Of a stretch of DNA of 64,000 nt, positions 43,432 to 52,822 are shown piece by piece. Origin of the DNA: Xanthomonas dyei (GTDB taxonomy: Bacteria; Pseudomonadota; Gammaproteobacteria; Xanthomonadales; Xanthomonadaceae); the NCBI RefSeq assembly GCF_002939865.1, contig NZ_MDEE01000020.1, positions 1-64,000 on the forward strand, written 5' to 3'. Every line of letters starts with the position of its first letter. The first letter of the stretch is position 1. The position numbers and the translations under genes were made by a program. Under the pieces are notes generated by a model that did no database searches, was not told the DNA's origin, and saw only the letters and a list, made by a program, of their open reading frames with translations.

Positions 43432-43932
43432 TTACTTCAGATCGACCACGCGGTTGTCCGAGAGGCTGGCGGTATCGTCGGTGACGGCGGTCATGACGAA
43501 ATACAGCGCCTTGCCCAGCAGGCCGCTGGGGCCGTCCCAATACTCTGCCGACTCGGCACGCACGTGGATCAGACGCAGGTTGGGGTCGTCCTTGCCGCCG
43601 GGGAAAAACACTTTCATTGCCGGCGACCACAACGCGTCGATCTTGGCGCGGTCGTGCACCACGCGGGCGGTGCCGGCGACCGACACATAGGTATTCTTGG
43701 ATGCCGAGGCGTAGGCCACATTGACGCGCGGGTCGGCGGCGATTTCCGCCACTTTCGGGCTGTCGGCGGCGGTGGCGAACCACAGGTCGCCGTCGAACTC
43801 GACTTCCTGCGTGCCCAGCGGGCGGCTCACCAACTTGCCGTCCGCCGAGACGGTCGTGAACATCGCAATGTCCACGCCGCGAATCAATTCCGCCAACTGC
43901 TTGATGCTCTCGCTACGTTCCTGAAATTGCAT
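43432..43932 (-). CDS. General stress protein 26-like, pyridoxamine-phosphate-oxidase fold
   Basis: The 166-residue protein belongs to the PNPOx-like flavin-binding general stress family (IAMFTTVSADGKLVSRPLGT, ELWFAT-like GDLWFATAADSPKVAEI, VNVAYASASKNTYVSVAG, WSPAMKVFFPGG). These proteins bind FMN or FAD, and the enzymatic role is uncertain. It follows a luciferase-like monooxygenase gene by 60 bases on the same strand, so both may be flavin-related stress functions. Confidence 0.9.
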   Translation of the reverse strand: MQFQERSESIKQLAELIRGVDIAMFTTVSADGKLVSRPLGTQEVEFDGDLWFATAADSPKVAEIAADPRVNVAYASASKNTYVSVAGTARVVHDRAKIDALWSPAMKVFFPGGKDDPNLRLIHVRAESAEYWDGPSGLLGKALYFVMTAVTDDTASLSDNRVVDLK

Positions 43933-43992
43933 GCGTGTTTTCCCAATGGAGATGCACGCATCTGAGCGGATTGCCGCGCAAAGCGACGTGAA

Positions 43993-44994
43993 TCACGCCG
44001 TGGTCACGTCCAGCTCGCGGACCGCTTCTGCCGCGATCTCGAACGAACGCAGGCGCGCGGCGTGGTCGTAGATGTTGGCGGTGAACAACAACTCATCCGG
44101 GCCGTGACGATCGATAAAGGCGGCCACGCCCTGCGCGACCTGGTCGGCATCGCCGAGCACGGTGCATGCAAGGGCACGCTCGACGCCGACCCGCTCATGC
44201 GGCTGCCAGAAGCTGCCGATGTCGTCGATGGGCGGCGGGATCTTGCCGGGCTTGCCGCGACGCAAATTGACGAAACTCTGCTGCTGGGTGGTGAACAACC
44301 GACGCGCCTGCGCTTGGGTCTCGGCAGCCACCACGTTCAGGGCGAGCATGACGTGCGGCTTGGACAACTGCGCGGACGGGCGGAATTCGCGGCGGTAGAT
44401 CGCCACCGCCTCGTCCATCGCATCGGGCGCGAAATGCGAGGCGAACGCGAACGACAACCCCATGGCGGCCGCCAGGCGCGCACTGAACAGACTGGACCCC
44501 AGCAGCCACACCGGCACGTCGAGCCCGGCACCGGGAACCGCCTGCACCAACTGCCCCGGCACCGCGGGGGCGAAGTAACGCAGCAACTCGGCCACATCCT
44601 GCGGGAACTGGTCGGCACTGTCGAAATAGCGGCGCAAGGCGCGCGCGGTGGGTTGATCGGTTCCGGGCGCGCGGCCCAGGCCCAGATCGATGCGCTGCGG
44701 ATACAGCGACGCCAGCGTGCCGAACTGTTCGGCCACCTGCAGCGGTGCGTGATTGGGCAGCATGATGCCGCCGGAACCGACGCGAATGGTCTTGGTGCCG
44801 CCGGCGACGTGGCCGATCAACACCGCCGTGGCGGCGCTGGCAATGCCCGGCATGTTGTGGTGCTCGGCCAACCAATACCGATGATACCCCCAGCGCTCGG
44901 CGTGTTGCGCCAGATCGAGCATGTTGGCGAAGGCGTGAGTGGTGTCGCTGCCCTCGCAGACGGGCGCCAGGTCGAGCACGGAAATGGGCGTCAT
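43993..44994 (-). CDS. Luciferase-like flavin-dependent monooxygenase
   Basis: The 333-residue protein is an LLM-class oxidoreductase close to the YvbT/MsnO8-type group, with [52 protein letters not shown] and [13 protein letters not shown]. Such enzymes use FMNH2 from a partner reductase. The substrate is unknown. The start at 44994 ([11 protein letters not shown]) matches the family. The 36-codon extension is unlikely. Confidence 0.93.
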   Translation of the reverse strand: MTPISVLDLAPVCEGSDTTHAFANMLDLAQHAERWGYHRYWLAEHHNMPGIASAATAVLIGHVAGGTKTIRVGSGGIMLPNHAPLQVAEQFGTLASLYPQRIDLGLGRAPGTDQPTARALRRYFDSADQFPQDVAELLRYFAPAVPGQLVQAVPGAGLDVPVWLLGSSLFSARLAAAMGLSFAFASHFAPDAMDEAVAIYRREFRPSAQLSKPHVMLALNVVAAETQAQARRLFTTQQQSFVNLRRGKPGKIPPPIDDIGSFWQPHERVGVERALACTVLGDADQVAQGVAAFIDRHGPDELLFTANIYDHAARLRSFEIAAEAVRELDVTTA

Positions 44995-45410
44995 CGGACG
45001 GCTCCGGAACTGAGTGATGTGCAAGAGATGGGGCTGCCCGAGCGGCATTGCCAGCCGCTTGCCTGACGCTGACAGGATTACAGCATTCCAGCAGCCGAAC
45101 ACCGGGTGCGGCGGAGGCTTGCGTCATCGAGCGCGGCTGACAACCCAATGTGCGGAAAGTCGTCAGCTGGATGTGGACGGCTCACAAGGACCGAAGTGCA
45201 CGGTGGTCCCATGCCGCACCTGGCACCAGCCGCGCCCGCCTAACGGCAGCACAGTCGTTTTATCGACCGCTCTATGGACAGATGGCCGCGCCGCTGCAGC
45301 AGGGATGCATCGACCAAGGCGCGAACACGTTGCCGGTGCCACGAAGGGCCGGAGCTACCGGATCAGGCCGCTGGCTATGATGCGGGTTGACCTGGCAATG
45401 CGAGACAACG
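44995..45410. other. Divergent intergenic region with a dispersed repeat copy
   Basis: This 416-base gap lies between the luciferase-like gene and the MFS transporter gene, which are divergent. It holds one copy of a short dispersed repeat (45158-45186, AGTCGTCAGCTGGATGTGGA). No gene is supported. Confidence 0.4.
45158..45186. repeat. Short dispersed repeat, copy 1
   Basis: AGTCGTCAGCTGGATGTGGA here resembles the stretches at 53071 and 58654. The match is strongest over about 28 bases. Confidence 0.45.
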
Positions 45411-46814
45411 ATGGCGATGAGCGCCTCAGCCACCCCTGACTCCAGTGCCGCACAGATTGCCGCGCGCATCGACCGACTGCCGGCCAGCGCGACGCTGTGG
45501 CGGTTGGTCGGCCTGCTGGCGCTGGGCGGGTTCTTCGAGTTGTACGACCTGTTCCAAACCGCCTACATCAGCCCGGGACTGATTGCCGACGGCATTTTTG
45601 CCAAGGGGGCCGATGGGGTGTTTGGGATGTCGGATCAGGCTGCGTTCGCTGCGGCAACGTTTCTTGGCCTGTTCGTCGGCGCCGCGCTGTTGAGTCCGTT
45701 CGCCGACCGCTTCGGCCGCCGCCTGGTGTTCACCTTCGCACTGGTCTGGTACACCGCCGCCACCGTGGCGATGGGCCTGCAGAGCATGGCCACCGGGGTC
45801 ATCGTGCTGCGCTTCGCGGTGGGGATCGGGCTAGGCATCGAGCTGGTGACCATCGATACCTACCTGTCCGAGCTGGTGCCGCGGCACATGCGCAGCGCGG
45901 CGTTTGCGTTCGCCTTCTTTGTGCAGTTTCTGGCGGTCCCCACGGTGGCCCTGACCGCCTGGCTACTGGTGCCGCATGCGCCGCTGGGAGTGAGCGGCTG
46001 GCGCTGGGTGGTGTTGCTGAGCGGTGTGTTTGCCCTGGCGATCTGGTGGTTGCGCAGCCGCTTGCCGGAATCGGCGCGCTGGCTTGCCGCGCAAGGCCGC
46101 CATGCCGAAGCGGATGCGGTGCTGAATCAACTGGAAGCGCGCTGCGTGCGCGATATCGGCGCGCCCTTGCCCGAGCCGCAGCTGGCTGCCGCAGCGCCTG
46201 CCGCTCAGGCGCGGGTATCGGCCTTGTGGCAGGCGCCGTATCGCGGGCGCATCGGCATGCTGGTGGTGTTCCACATTTTTCAGGCCATCGGTTTCTTCGG
46301 CTTCGGCAATTGGTTACCGGCGCTGATTGCAGCGCAAGGCACCGGTGTCACCAAGAGCCTGGGCTATTCGTTTGCGATCTCGCTGGCCTACCCGCTTGCG
46401 CCGCTGCTGTTGCTGCGCTTTGCGCAGCGCTGGGAAAACAAGTGGCAGATCACCGCGTCGGCGCTGGGCGCGGTGTTGTTTGGCGTGCTGTTTTCGCTGC
46501 AGCATGACGCCATCGGCATGGTGCTGTGCGGGGCCATGATCGCGTTCTGCAATGCCTGGATGAGCTTTGCCTACCATGGCTATCAGGCCGAACTGTTCCC
46601 CACCGGATTGCGTGCGCGGGCAGTGGGGTTTTGCTACTCGTTCAGCCGTCTGTCGACGGCGGTGAGCAGCGTGTTGATCGGTTGGCTGCTTGCGCAGGTC
46701 GGCAGCCATGGCGTGCTGACGTTTATCGTGATCAGCATGTCGATCGTGGCGAGCGTGATCGCCGTATTCGGGCCGCGCACGCGCAATCTTGCGCTGGAAG
46801 AGATTGCCCGCTAG
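45411..46814 (+). CDS. MFS transporter, sugar/metabolite:proton symporter type
   Basis: The roughly 467-residue polytopic protein has the MFS loop motif SPFADRFGRRLVFTF between helices 2 and 3, the sugar-porter-like LPESARWLAAQGR in the central loop and about 12 hydrophobic segments. It resembles the SHS/SP-type metabolite:H+ symporter branch. The substrate cannot be inferred. The ATG at 45411 is preferred; an in-frame TTG at 45387 and a later ATG at 45417 are alternatives. It converges on the ABC exporter gene. Confidence 0.88.
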   Translation: MAMSASATPDSSAAQIAARIDRLPASATLWRLVGLLALGGFFELYDLFQTAYISPGLIADGIFAKGADGVFGMSDQAAFAAATFLGLFVGAALLSPFADRFGRRLVFTFALVWYTAATVAMGLQSMATGVIVLRFAVGIGLGIELVTIDTYLSELVPRHMRSAAFAFAFFVQFLAVPTVALTAWLLVPHAPLGVSGWRWVVLLSGVFALAIWWLRSRLPESARWLAAQGRHAEADAVLNQLEARCVRDIGAPLPEPQLAAAAPAAQARVSALWQAPYRGRIGMLVVFHIFQAIGFFGFGNWLPALIAAQGTGVTKSLGYSFAISLAYPLAPLLLLRFAQRWENKWQITASALGAVLFGVLFSLQHDAIGMVLCGAMIAFCNAWMSFAYHGYQAELFPTGLRARAVGFCYSFSRLSTAVSSVLIGWLLAQVGSHGVLTFIVISMSIVASVIAVFGPRTRNLALEEIAR

Positions 46815-46859
46815 CGCCTGCGCAGTGGTGTGACAGCTCGGCGATGCGCGCGGCGCACG

Positions 46860-48587
46860 TCATGCTCCGTAGCGTGTCACCAAGGCCGCGCTCTTGCCCT
46901 GCGGCTGCAAAACCGCTGCCTGCCCAAGCGCGATGGTGCGATCGGCGACCGAGGCCAGGCTGGTGCGATGCGAGACCACCACCAGCACGGTGTGCGGCAG
47001 ACGCTGTCGCAAGGTACACAGCAGCTGATGTTCGGCCTGCGCGTCGAGTGCACTGGTCGCCTCGTCCAGCACCGCCAGGGTCGGCGCGCGCAGCAACACT
47101 TGCGCCAACAGCAGGCGTTGCAACTCGCCGCCAGACAGGCGGCTTTCCGGGCCGTTGATCGCTGTCAGCAAGCCATGACCGTCGCGCTGCAGACGCGCGT
47201 GCAAACCGACATCGGCCAGCGCCTGCCACATGCGGGCCTCGGTGGCACCCGGCAACGCCCATTCCAGGCAATCGCGCACGCTGCGCTGCCAGGGCCGCAC
47301 GCCCTGGCCGATGTAGGCGCTGTGCCGGATCAGTTGCCGATAAGCGGCAAAATCCAGCCGACGCCCGCCCATGTGCGCATCGAACGCTGCGGGCGGCGTC
47401 TGCCCGGAGAGCACATCCATCAAGCTGCTCTTGCCGACGCCGGAGGCCCCGACGATCAAGGCCATTTGGCCGGGCACCAGCAGCAGCGGGCCGATATCCA
47501 GCGCAGGCAACGGCGGCGCCAGCTCGATGCGCTCCACATGCAAGGCGGCCGGCAGCGGCTGCGCTGCGTCGACCGATGCCTGCAAGCGCGTTGCACCCAG
47601 ATCCACATGGCGCCGCCACAACTGCAGCGCCGGCCAGGCAGAACGCAATTGCTGCACGCTCTGCCGCGTGGTGACCAGATACGGCAACAAACGGCCGAGC
47701 AGCAGACTGACAGTGATCAGCGCGGCGCGGTCGGCACCTTGCCACAGATTGGCCAGCACCAAAATACCGGCGATTGCGGCCACGGCGGTGAGTTCCAGGA
47801 CCAACCGGCTGCTGGCCACCAGTTCCTGCTGCTGCGCGTAGCCTTGCCCCAACCGCGTCGAAATGCGTTCGTAATGCTGCGTTTCGACCGCTTCGCGCTG
47901 GAACGAACGCACATGGCGCAGGCGACGCGGGAAATCCTCGCTCAACCAGAACAGCTGCGTCATGTCGGCCACATAGTCGCGGCTGATGCGTGCCTGCGCA
48001 TCGCTGCTGGACAGGCGCACACCCAACCAGGCCAGCAGCAACAGCAGCGGCGTTGCAAACAGCAGCGCAGGTGCAATCAACGCGGCAATGCACACGCTCA
48101 CCACTGCAGTGATGCCTGCCACCAACAACTGCAGCACGGCGCTGAAGCCTTGCGTGGCGATCTCGATGTTGTAGGTGAGCACGTTGGCGATCTCCGCCGA
48201 GCTGGCGCCAGCCAGTGCCGGTAACGGCGCATCGATCAACGCGGCATGCACACGTCGACGCAGGCCCACTGCATAGCGGCTGGTCAGGCGTGCGGCCAGG
48301 CGCGCCCCGCACCAACGTAGCGCAGCGAACAACAGGCTCACCACCACAAACAGGCTCACCTGCAACGGCAGACCACCCGGCAATGCGAGTTGGTAGCCGG
48401 CCAACTGCACGCTGTGGCCGGGTTGCACCAGCGGTACCAGGCACACTGCGACGATGCTGCCAACGCATGCGGCGGCCAGCGACAGCACGACGTACAGCGC
48501 GACAGCCGGCAGGTCTGCGGGCACCAGCGTGTCGGTAAAGCTGCGCAGCGCCGCTTGCATCCGGACGCTATGTGCGGGCTTATGCAT
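46860..48587 (-). CDS. ABC exporter, fused membrane and ATPase domains
   Basis: The 575-residue half-transporter has an exporter-type membrane domain with five to six hydrophobic segments within residues 25-310. The ATPase domain has Walker A GASGVGKS at 380-387, signature LSGGELQ at 484-490 and Walker B LAVLDEAT near 505-512. It lacks a C39 peptidase domain. It would function as a homodimer exporting a peptide, lipid or similar molecule. It lies about 80 bases after the HPr-kinase-like gene on the same strand. The start is uncertain: GTG 48629, ATG 48587 and ATG 48560 are possible. Confidence 0.88.
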   Translation of the reverse strand: MHKPAHSVRMQAALRSFTDTLVPADLPAVALYVVLSLAAACVGSIVAVCLVPLVQPGHSVQLAGYQLALPGGLPLQVSLFVVVSLLFAALRWCGARLAARLTSRYAVGLRRRVHAALIDAPLPALAGASSAEIANVLTYNIEIATQGFSAVLQLLVAGITAVVSVCIAALIAPALLFATPLLLLLAWLGVRLSSSDAQARISRDYVADMTQLFWLSEDFPRRLRHVRSFQREAVETQHYERISTRLGQGYAQQQELVASSRLVLELTAVAAIAGILVLANLWQGADRAALITVSLLLGRLLPYLVTTRQSVQQLRSAWPALQLWRRHVDLGATRLQASVDAAQPLPAALHVERIELAPPLPALDIGPLLLVPGQMALIVGASGVGKSSLMDVLSGQTPPAAFDAHMGGRRLDFAAYRQLIRHSAYIGQGVRPWQRSVRDCLEWALPGATEARMWQALADVGLHARLQRDGHGLLTAINGPESRLSGGELQRLLLAQVLLRAPTLAVLDEATSALDAQAEHQLLCTLRQRLPHTVLVVVSHRTSLASVADRTIALGQAAVLQPQGKSAALVTRYGA

Positions 48588-48665
48588 CAGCTGCGCCGCA
48601 GGCTTGATGGGCCATTCGGTCCGCGACACGCGCCACGCCGCACGCGTGCGAGATAGGCAAGCCCA

Positions 48666-49754
48666 TCATCGCAGCACCTGCAGCACGGCCTCCACCGAGG
48701 CATGCGGGTGCGGACCGCGGCGCAGGGTAAACATGCCCACGCGCTGCACCTGCGCAACAAACCGCTGCCAGCCGGGCTGACCGGCAGCGTACGGCTGGTC
48801 GCGCGCCAGGGATTGGGCAATCTGCGTGAGCGGCACCGGCACCAGGCTCGGTGCTGAGGCATCGGCAGGCTGGCTGGACAGCATCAATACCGCGCTTAGC
48901 TGCAATGGCGTGGACGCAAGCGTGGCATGGCCGTGGCGAATATCGACCTCGTACTTTTCCACGCCGCTGCGGCGACGAATGCTGGGCGCTGCAGTGATCC
49001 ATGCGCGCGTGCGCGCATCGAGCAGGCCAAGCGATTCCGGCCTTAGATGCAGAAAGTTGGCCACACCGGTGGTCAGCAGACTCTCCGGCGCCACGAACAC
49101 GCCATCTTCGGCGATGAACTCCAGGCCGTGCAGCAGACTGTGCAGCGCCAGGGTGGATTTGCCCGCACCGCTGGCGCCCAGCAACAGCACACAGCGACCG
49201 TGCCGGCCCACGCAGGCACCATGCAAGGGCACCAACCCGATGCCGCGCGCAGCAAGCAAGAACACCGCAAATTCGATGAGCTCGTAACGCACGTGATAGG
49301 CGTGGGCCAGCATGTCTTCGGACACCACCAGCATCGCGCGGCGCTCGGGTACCGAGAGCATCAGGTAATTGCAGGCATCCATGACGCCGCAGACCAGCCC
49401 GCCAACCGCATGGGTGCGTACCGGCGGCGGTACATCGACGACAGCGTCCGGCGCGCGTGGTACCAGATCCAGCGTGAGATGGAACTGCGGTGCGGCAGGC
49501 AGGCAGTGCGCCGGCAGGCCGGCATAGGCGGCATCGACCAGCGCCAACAGCGCCTCGCTATCGCTATGAAAGTGGAAGAGCGCACCGAGGACCTGCCGCT
49601 GCACGCTGAAGCGCCGCGCACGCTGCTCGCCGAACGGGTCTGCCGCGCCCGTGTCCGGTGCGAGCGTACCCGGCGGAACCACGCATGCGTGCTCGCTCAC
49701 CGGCATGTGTTGCGCCAACGCAGCCGACTGCGGCATGCCTGTCATCCATTGCAT
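48666..49754 (-). CDS. HPr-kinase-like protein
   Basis: The 362-residue protein has a poorly conserved N-terminal half and a C-terminal HprK-type P-loop domain: VPLHGACVGRHGRCVLLLG, Walker A GASGAGKS at 193-200, and FIAEDGVFV downstream. It lacks the HprK HPr-binding layout, so it belongs to the HprK-related kinases known from exosortase-linked and lasso peptide clusters, where relatives phosphorylate a peptide or act on an unknown partner. Upstream it is divergent from the radical SAM gene. The start at 49754 is tentative. The target here is unknown. Confidence 0.85.
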   Translation of the reverse strand: MQWMTGMPQSAALAQHMPVSEHACVVPPGTLAPDTGAADPFGEQRARRFSVQRQVLGALFHFHSDSEALLALVDAAYAGLPAHCLPAAPQFHLTLDLVPRAPDAVVDVPPPVRTHAVGGLVCGVMDACNYLMLSVPERRAMLVVSEDMLAHAYHVRYELIEFAVFLLAARGIGLVPLHGACVGRHGRCVLLLGASGAGKSTLALHSLLHGLEFIAEDGVFVAPESLLTTGVANFLHLRPESLGLLDARTRAWITAAPSIRRRSGVEKYEVDIRHGHATLASTPLQLSAVLMLSSQPADASAPSLVPVPLTQIAQSLARDQPYAAGQPGWQRFVAQVQRVGMFTLRRGPHPHASVEAVLQVLR

Positions 49755-49956
49755 CGATCAACCCGTGTGTGCGCGTTGTATCGCGAAAGGTTGCATTGCC
49801 GCATGCGCTGAACTGGCGCATCACAGCGACGCTACTACGCAGCGCGATGGCGCAACCAAAGGCGCCTGCGTGCGCACCTACTGCCGAGCCGAATGCCGGT
49901 GTCTGCGCATGCTACCGCTGCGCGTCATCTGGCAACAGAACGAGAGCCTTGTGCAG
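49755..49956. promoter_or_regulatory. Divergent promoter region, kinase and radical SAM genes
   Basis: This 202-base gap lies between divergent starts and should contain both promoters. It also includes most of the 38-codon Cys-rich frame (49847-49963). No clear operator was recognised. Confidence 0.4.
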
Positions 49957-49963
49957 ATGCTAA
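49847..49963 (+). CDS. Candidate Cys-rich small peptide
   Basis: A 38-codon frame starts ATG at 49847 and encodes a peptide with six cysteines (C9, C20, C22, C25, C35, C37), including VCACYRCASSG. Its TAA stop overlaps the radical SAM start (ATGCTAA). This linkage would fit a precursor peptide, but there is no obvious ribosome binding site, and the frame may be chance within GC-rich DNA. It is a speculative call. Confidence 0.25.
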   Translation: MAQPKAPACAPTAEPNAGVCACYRCASSGNRTRALCRC

Positions 49964-51447
49964 AGATCCAGGTCAGTCATTCGTATTTCCTGCGTTACGA
50001 TCCGAAACAATGGGAGCGCGGCAAGCCGTATCCGCCGTTGGCCACCTTACAGATTGCCGCGTTGCTGCGCGAGCGTGGGCATGCGCTGAGCCTGTTCGAC
50101 GCCATGCTGGCCGACGACGTGGAGGACTATGCCGGCGCGCTGCATGAGGCACAGCCGGACCTGGTGGTGTTCTACGAAGACAACTTCAATTTTCTCACCA
50201 AGATGTGCCTGAGCCGGATGCGCGACGCGGCCTGCCGCATGATCGGGCAGGCGCGCGCCGCCGGGTGTCGGGTGTTGGTGGCGGGCTCGGATGCCTCCGA
50301 CAACCCCGATGTATTTCTGGCCGCCGGCGCACATGCGGTCTTGATCGGCGAAGGCATCGCGCCGTTGATCGAACTGATCGAACGTGTGGAAGCCACCCCG
50401 CACCTCGATGACCAGGCCTGGCTGGCGGGCGTTGCGCGCATTGCCACCAGCGACCCGGTCGCGGTGCGCGCACATCCCGGTGCGCAGCCACCGGATGCAC
50501 GCCTGAGCGGGCTGCCTGCCTGGGACCTGGTCGACATGCCGCGCTATCGGCAGTTCTGGCAGCAACGGCATGGCTATTTCAGCTTGAACATGGCGGCCTC
50601 GCGTGGCTGCCCGTTCCGCTGCAACTGGTGCGCCAAGCCGATCTGGGGCAACCATTACAAACGTCGCGGCGCCGAAGACGTGGCCGCAGAGATGATCCAT
50701 CTCAAACGCAACTTCCAGCCCGACCATCTGTGGATGGCCGACGATATCTTCGGCTTCCATATCGATTGGGTCGAGACATTTGCGCAGCACTTGAGCGAGG
50801 CCGACGGCGCCATCCCGTTCACCATCCAGACCCGCGCCGATCTGGCCAGCGATCGCATGGCCGCCGCGCTGTCGCGTGCTGGTTGTACGGAAGCCTGGAT
50901 TGGAGCAGAAAGCGGCAGCCAGCGCATCCTCGACAAGATGACCAAGGGCACGCAGGTGGCCGAGGTGATCGCTGCACGCGAACGGCTGGGCGCACATGGC
51001 ATTCGCGTAGGCTTCTTCATCCAGCTGGGGTATCTGGGCGAGGAGCTCGACGACATTCTGGCCACGCGCGCACTGGTGACACAGGCCAACCCGGACATCA
51101 TCGGCGTCAGCGTGTCGTATCCCCTGCCCGGCACCAAGTTCTATGAAGAAGTGAAGAACCAGCTGGGCGGCAAGACGCATTGGCAGGACAGCGACGACCT
51201 GGCGATGATGTTCCATGGTGCCTACGACTCGGAGTTCTATCGCAGCGTGCGCAATCTGCTGCATACCCAGGTCGACCTGCAGCAGGCGCGCACGACGATG
51301 ACGGCCGACGCCGTTTCGCAAGCGTCAGAGCAGCTGGAAGCGCGTTGGGCCGCATTGATCGTATCGGAACATCTCCACCGCACCGAGCCGCTCGCCACCC
51401 TGGCGGCGCGTCAGCCACGCCAACTGGAAACGGTGCTGGTGGGCTGA
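49957..51447 (+). CDS. Radical SAM protein with N-terminal B12-binding-like domain
   Basis: The 496-residue enzyme has an N-terminal Rossmann-like domain resembling B12-binding radical SAM proteins (YPPLATLQIAALLRERGHAL, VLVAGSDASDNPDVFLAAGA), without a clear DxHxxG cobalamin motif. The radical SAM barrel follows, with cluster cysteines C218, C222 and C225 (RGCPFRCNWCAKP). WIGAESGSQRILDKMTKGT and IGVSVSYPLPGTKFYEEVKN are typical of the family. The substrate is unknown. The start at 49957 fits the family N-terminus; a longer frame from 49651 is Cys-rich and unlikely. The nucleotidyltransferase gene follows. Confidence 0.88.
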   Translation: MLKIQVSHSYFLRYDPKQWERGKPYPPLATLQIAALLRERGHALSLFDAMLADDVEDYAGALHEAQPDLVVFYEDNFNFLTKMCLSRMRDAACRMIGQARAAGCRVLVAGSDASDNPDVFLAAGAHAVLIGEGIAPLIELIERVEATPHLDDQAWLAGVARIATSDPVAVRAHPGAQPPDARLSGLPAWDLVDMPRYRQFWQQRHGYFSLNMAASRGCPFRCNWCAKPIWGNHYKRRGAEDVAAEMIHLKRNFQPDHLWMADDIFGFHIDWVETFAQHLSEADGAIPFTIQTRADLASDRMAAALSRAGCTEAWIGAESGSQRILDKMTKGTQVAEVIAARERLGAHGIRVGFFIQLGYLGEELDDILATRALVTQANPDIIGVSVSYPLPGTKFYEEVKNQLGGKTHWQDSDDLAMMFHGAYDSEFYRSVRNLLHTQVDLQQARTTMTADAVSQASEQLEARWAALIVSEHLHRTEPLATLAARQPRQLETVLVG

Positions 51448-51607
51448 TCAACCACGGCAGCAAGCAGCCGCGTGACCGCCTTGATGGGGCATGCGCGCGA
51501 GTCGCATTGCAGCACTGCCGCACTGGCATCACCGCCCGCCAACCGCATCGCCAGCACTTTCCATCGTCATCCTGTTGCCAACCTGTTCGACTTTCCGGAT
51601 CACCTGC

Positions 51608-52822
51608 ATGCAGCCTTCGCTTCGCACCATCAGACATGGCCTGCACACTGCCACCGAGCAGCTGGCGCACGAGCTGGCGCAGCCTGGCGACAACGCGCCG
51701 CAGTGGGACCGGCTGCAGTGGCAGCTGGCCGCGGCGGCCGCGGCGGCGCATGGCGTGTCGCCGTTGCTGCAGCGGCGCTCGTTGTGGCAGAACGCCGAAT
51801 GGACGGCCTTCCTGAGCGAGCAACGCCGCCATGTCGAAGACCGGCATCGGCGGATTGCGCTGCTGCTGACGCAGATCGACGCGGCTGCACGCAGTGCCGG
51901 CATTGCGCTGGTGGGACTGAAGGGCAGCGCCTTGCATCGGCTTGGCGTGTATCTGCCCGGCGATCGTCCGATGGCCGACATCGACCTGCTGGTGCAGCCG
52001 GACGACGCGCCTGCGGCGGCAGCGTTGTTGTGCGAACTTGGCTACGTGGCGTCGTTCGAACAATGGAAGCACCAGGTGTTCAAACCGCTGCACGGCGACG
52101 CCGTTGCCGGCTTGGGCGAGCACCGCGACGCGCCGATCAACATCGAGCTGCATACGCGCATCCAGGAACGCCTGCCGGTGCGCAGCGTTGACATCACCGC
52201 GCGGATCTGGCCGGAACGCCCACAGCCTGGGCTGAATCCGTACCCCTCCACCGGCGCCTTGATGTGCCACCTGCTGCTGCACGCGGCCGGCGGTATCTGT
52301 CACCGCAGCATCCGGTTGATGCATCTGCACGATCTGGCGTTGCTGGCAACGCGCATGGGCTCACGCGACTGGCAGGAGCTGTGGGAAGACCCGGCGATTT
52401 CGCCCTGGTGGGCCTTGCCGCCGCTGTTGTTGCTGCAGCGCTATTACCGCGCGGTAGTGCCAGCGACGGTGATGGCGCGCCTGCATGCGCAGTGTCCGCG
52501 GCTACTGCGTATCCGTTCCGCCCGGCAAACGTTGACCACTGCCTCGTGCTCGAACCTGTGGTTGTCGGCACTGCCCGGTATCGAGTGGTCGGGATCGTTG
52601 CGTGAGGCGCGGCAGTATCTGCACCAACGCGTGGTGCCGTCGGCAGAGAGCCGCAAGGAGCGTGCCGACATGTTGCAGACCCAGTTGTGGCTGCAAGACC
52701 AACCGTGGGTGCGCCAGACCCAGGCCCGCCGCCTGATGACCCGGCTGACCCGGCCGGTCCCGCGCACCGACATGCTGTATGTGGTGCGTGCCGCGCTCGA
52801 TGGGTATCTGCAGCCTGCATAA
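51608..52822 (+). CDS. Nucleotidyltransferase-family protein (PF14907-like)
   Basis: The 404-residue protein matches the Nuc_transf-type family often found near HprK-like kinases and in lasso peptide clusters. It has VGLKGSALHRLGVYLPGDRP and the MADIDLLV motif with D124 and D126, the probable metal-binding pair, then NIELHTRIQERLPV and a helical C-terminal region (MCHLLLHAAGG, RLMHLHDLALLA). It may transfer a nucleotide or modify a peptide or sugar; the reaction is not established. The start at 51608 (MQPSLRTIRHGL) is tentative. It lies 160 bases after the radical SAM gene on the same strand. Confidence 0.84.
   Translation: MQPSLRTIRHGLHTATEQLAHELAQPGDNAPQWDRLQWQLAAAAAAAHGVSPLLQRRSLWQNAEWTAFLSEQRRHVEDRHRRIALLLTQIDAAARSAGIALVGLKGSALHRLGVYLPGDRPMADIDLLVQPDDAPAAAALLCELGYVASFEQWKHQVFKPLHGDAVAGLGEHRDAPINIELHTRIQERLPVRSVDITARIWPERPQPGLNPYPSTGALMCHLLLHAAGGICHRSIRLMHLHDLALLATRMGSRDWQELWEDPAISPWWALPPLLLLQRYYRAVVPATVMARLHAQCPRLLRIRSARQTLTTASCSNLWLSALPGIEWSGSLREARQYLHQRVVPSAESRKERADMLQTQLWLQDQPWVRQTQARRLMTRLTRPVPRTDMLYVVRAALDGYLQPA

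Noticed and set aside
46860..52822. Lasso peptide biosynthesis cluster
   Set aside because: HprK-like kinase, ABC exporter and nucleotidyltransferase are suggestive, but no asparagine-synthetase-like cyclase, PqqD-like protein, transglutaminase-like protease or typical precursor was found.
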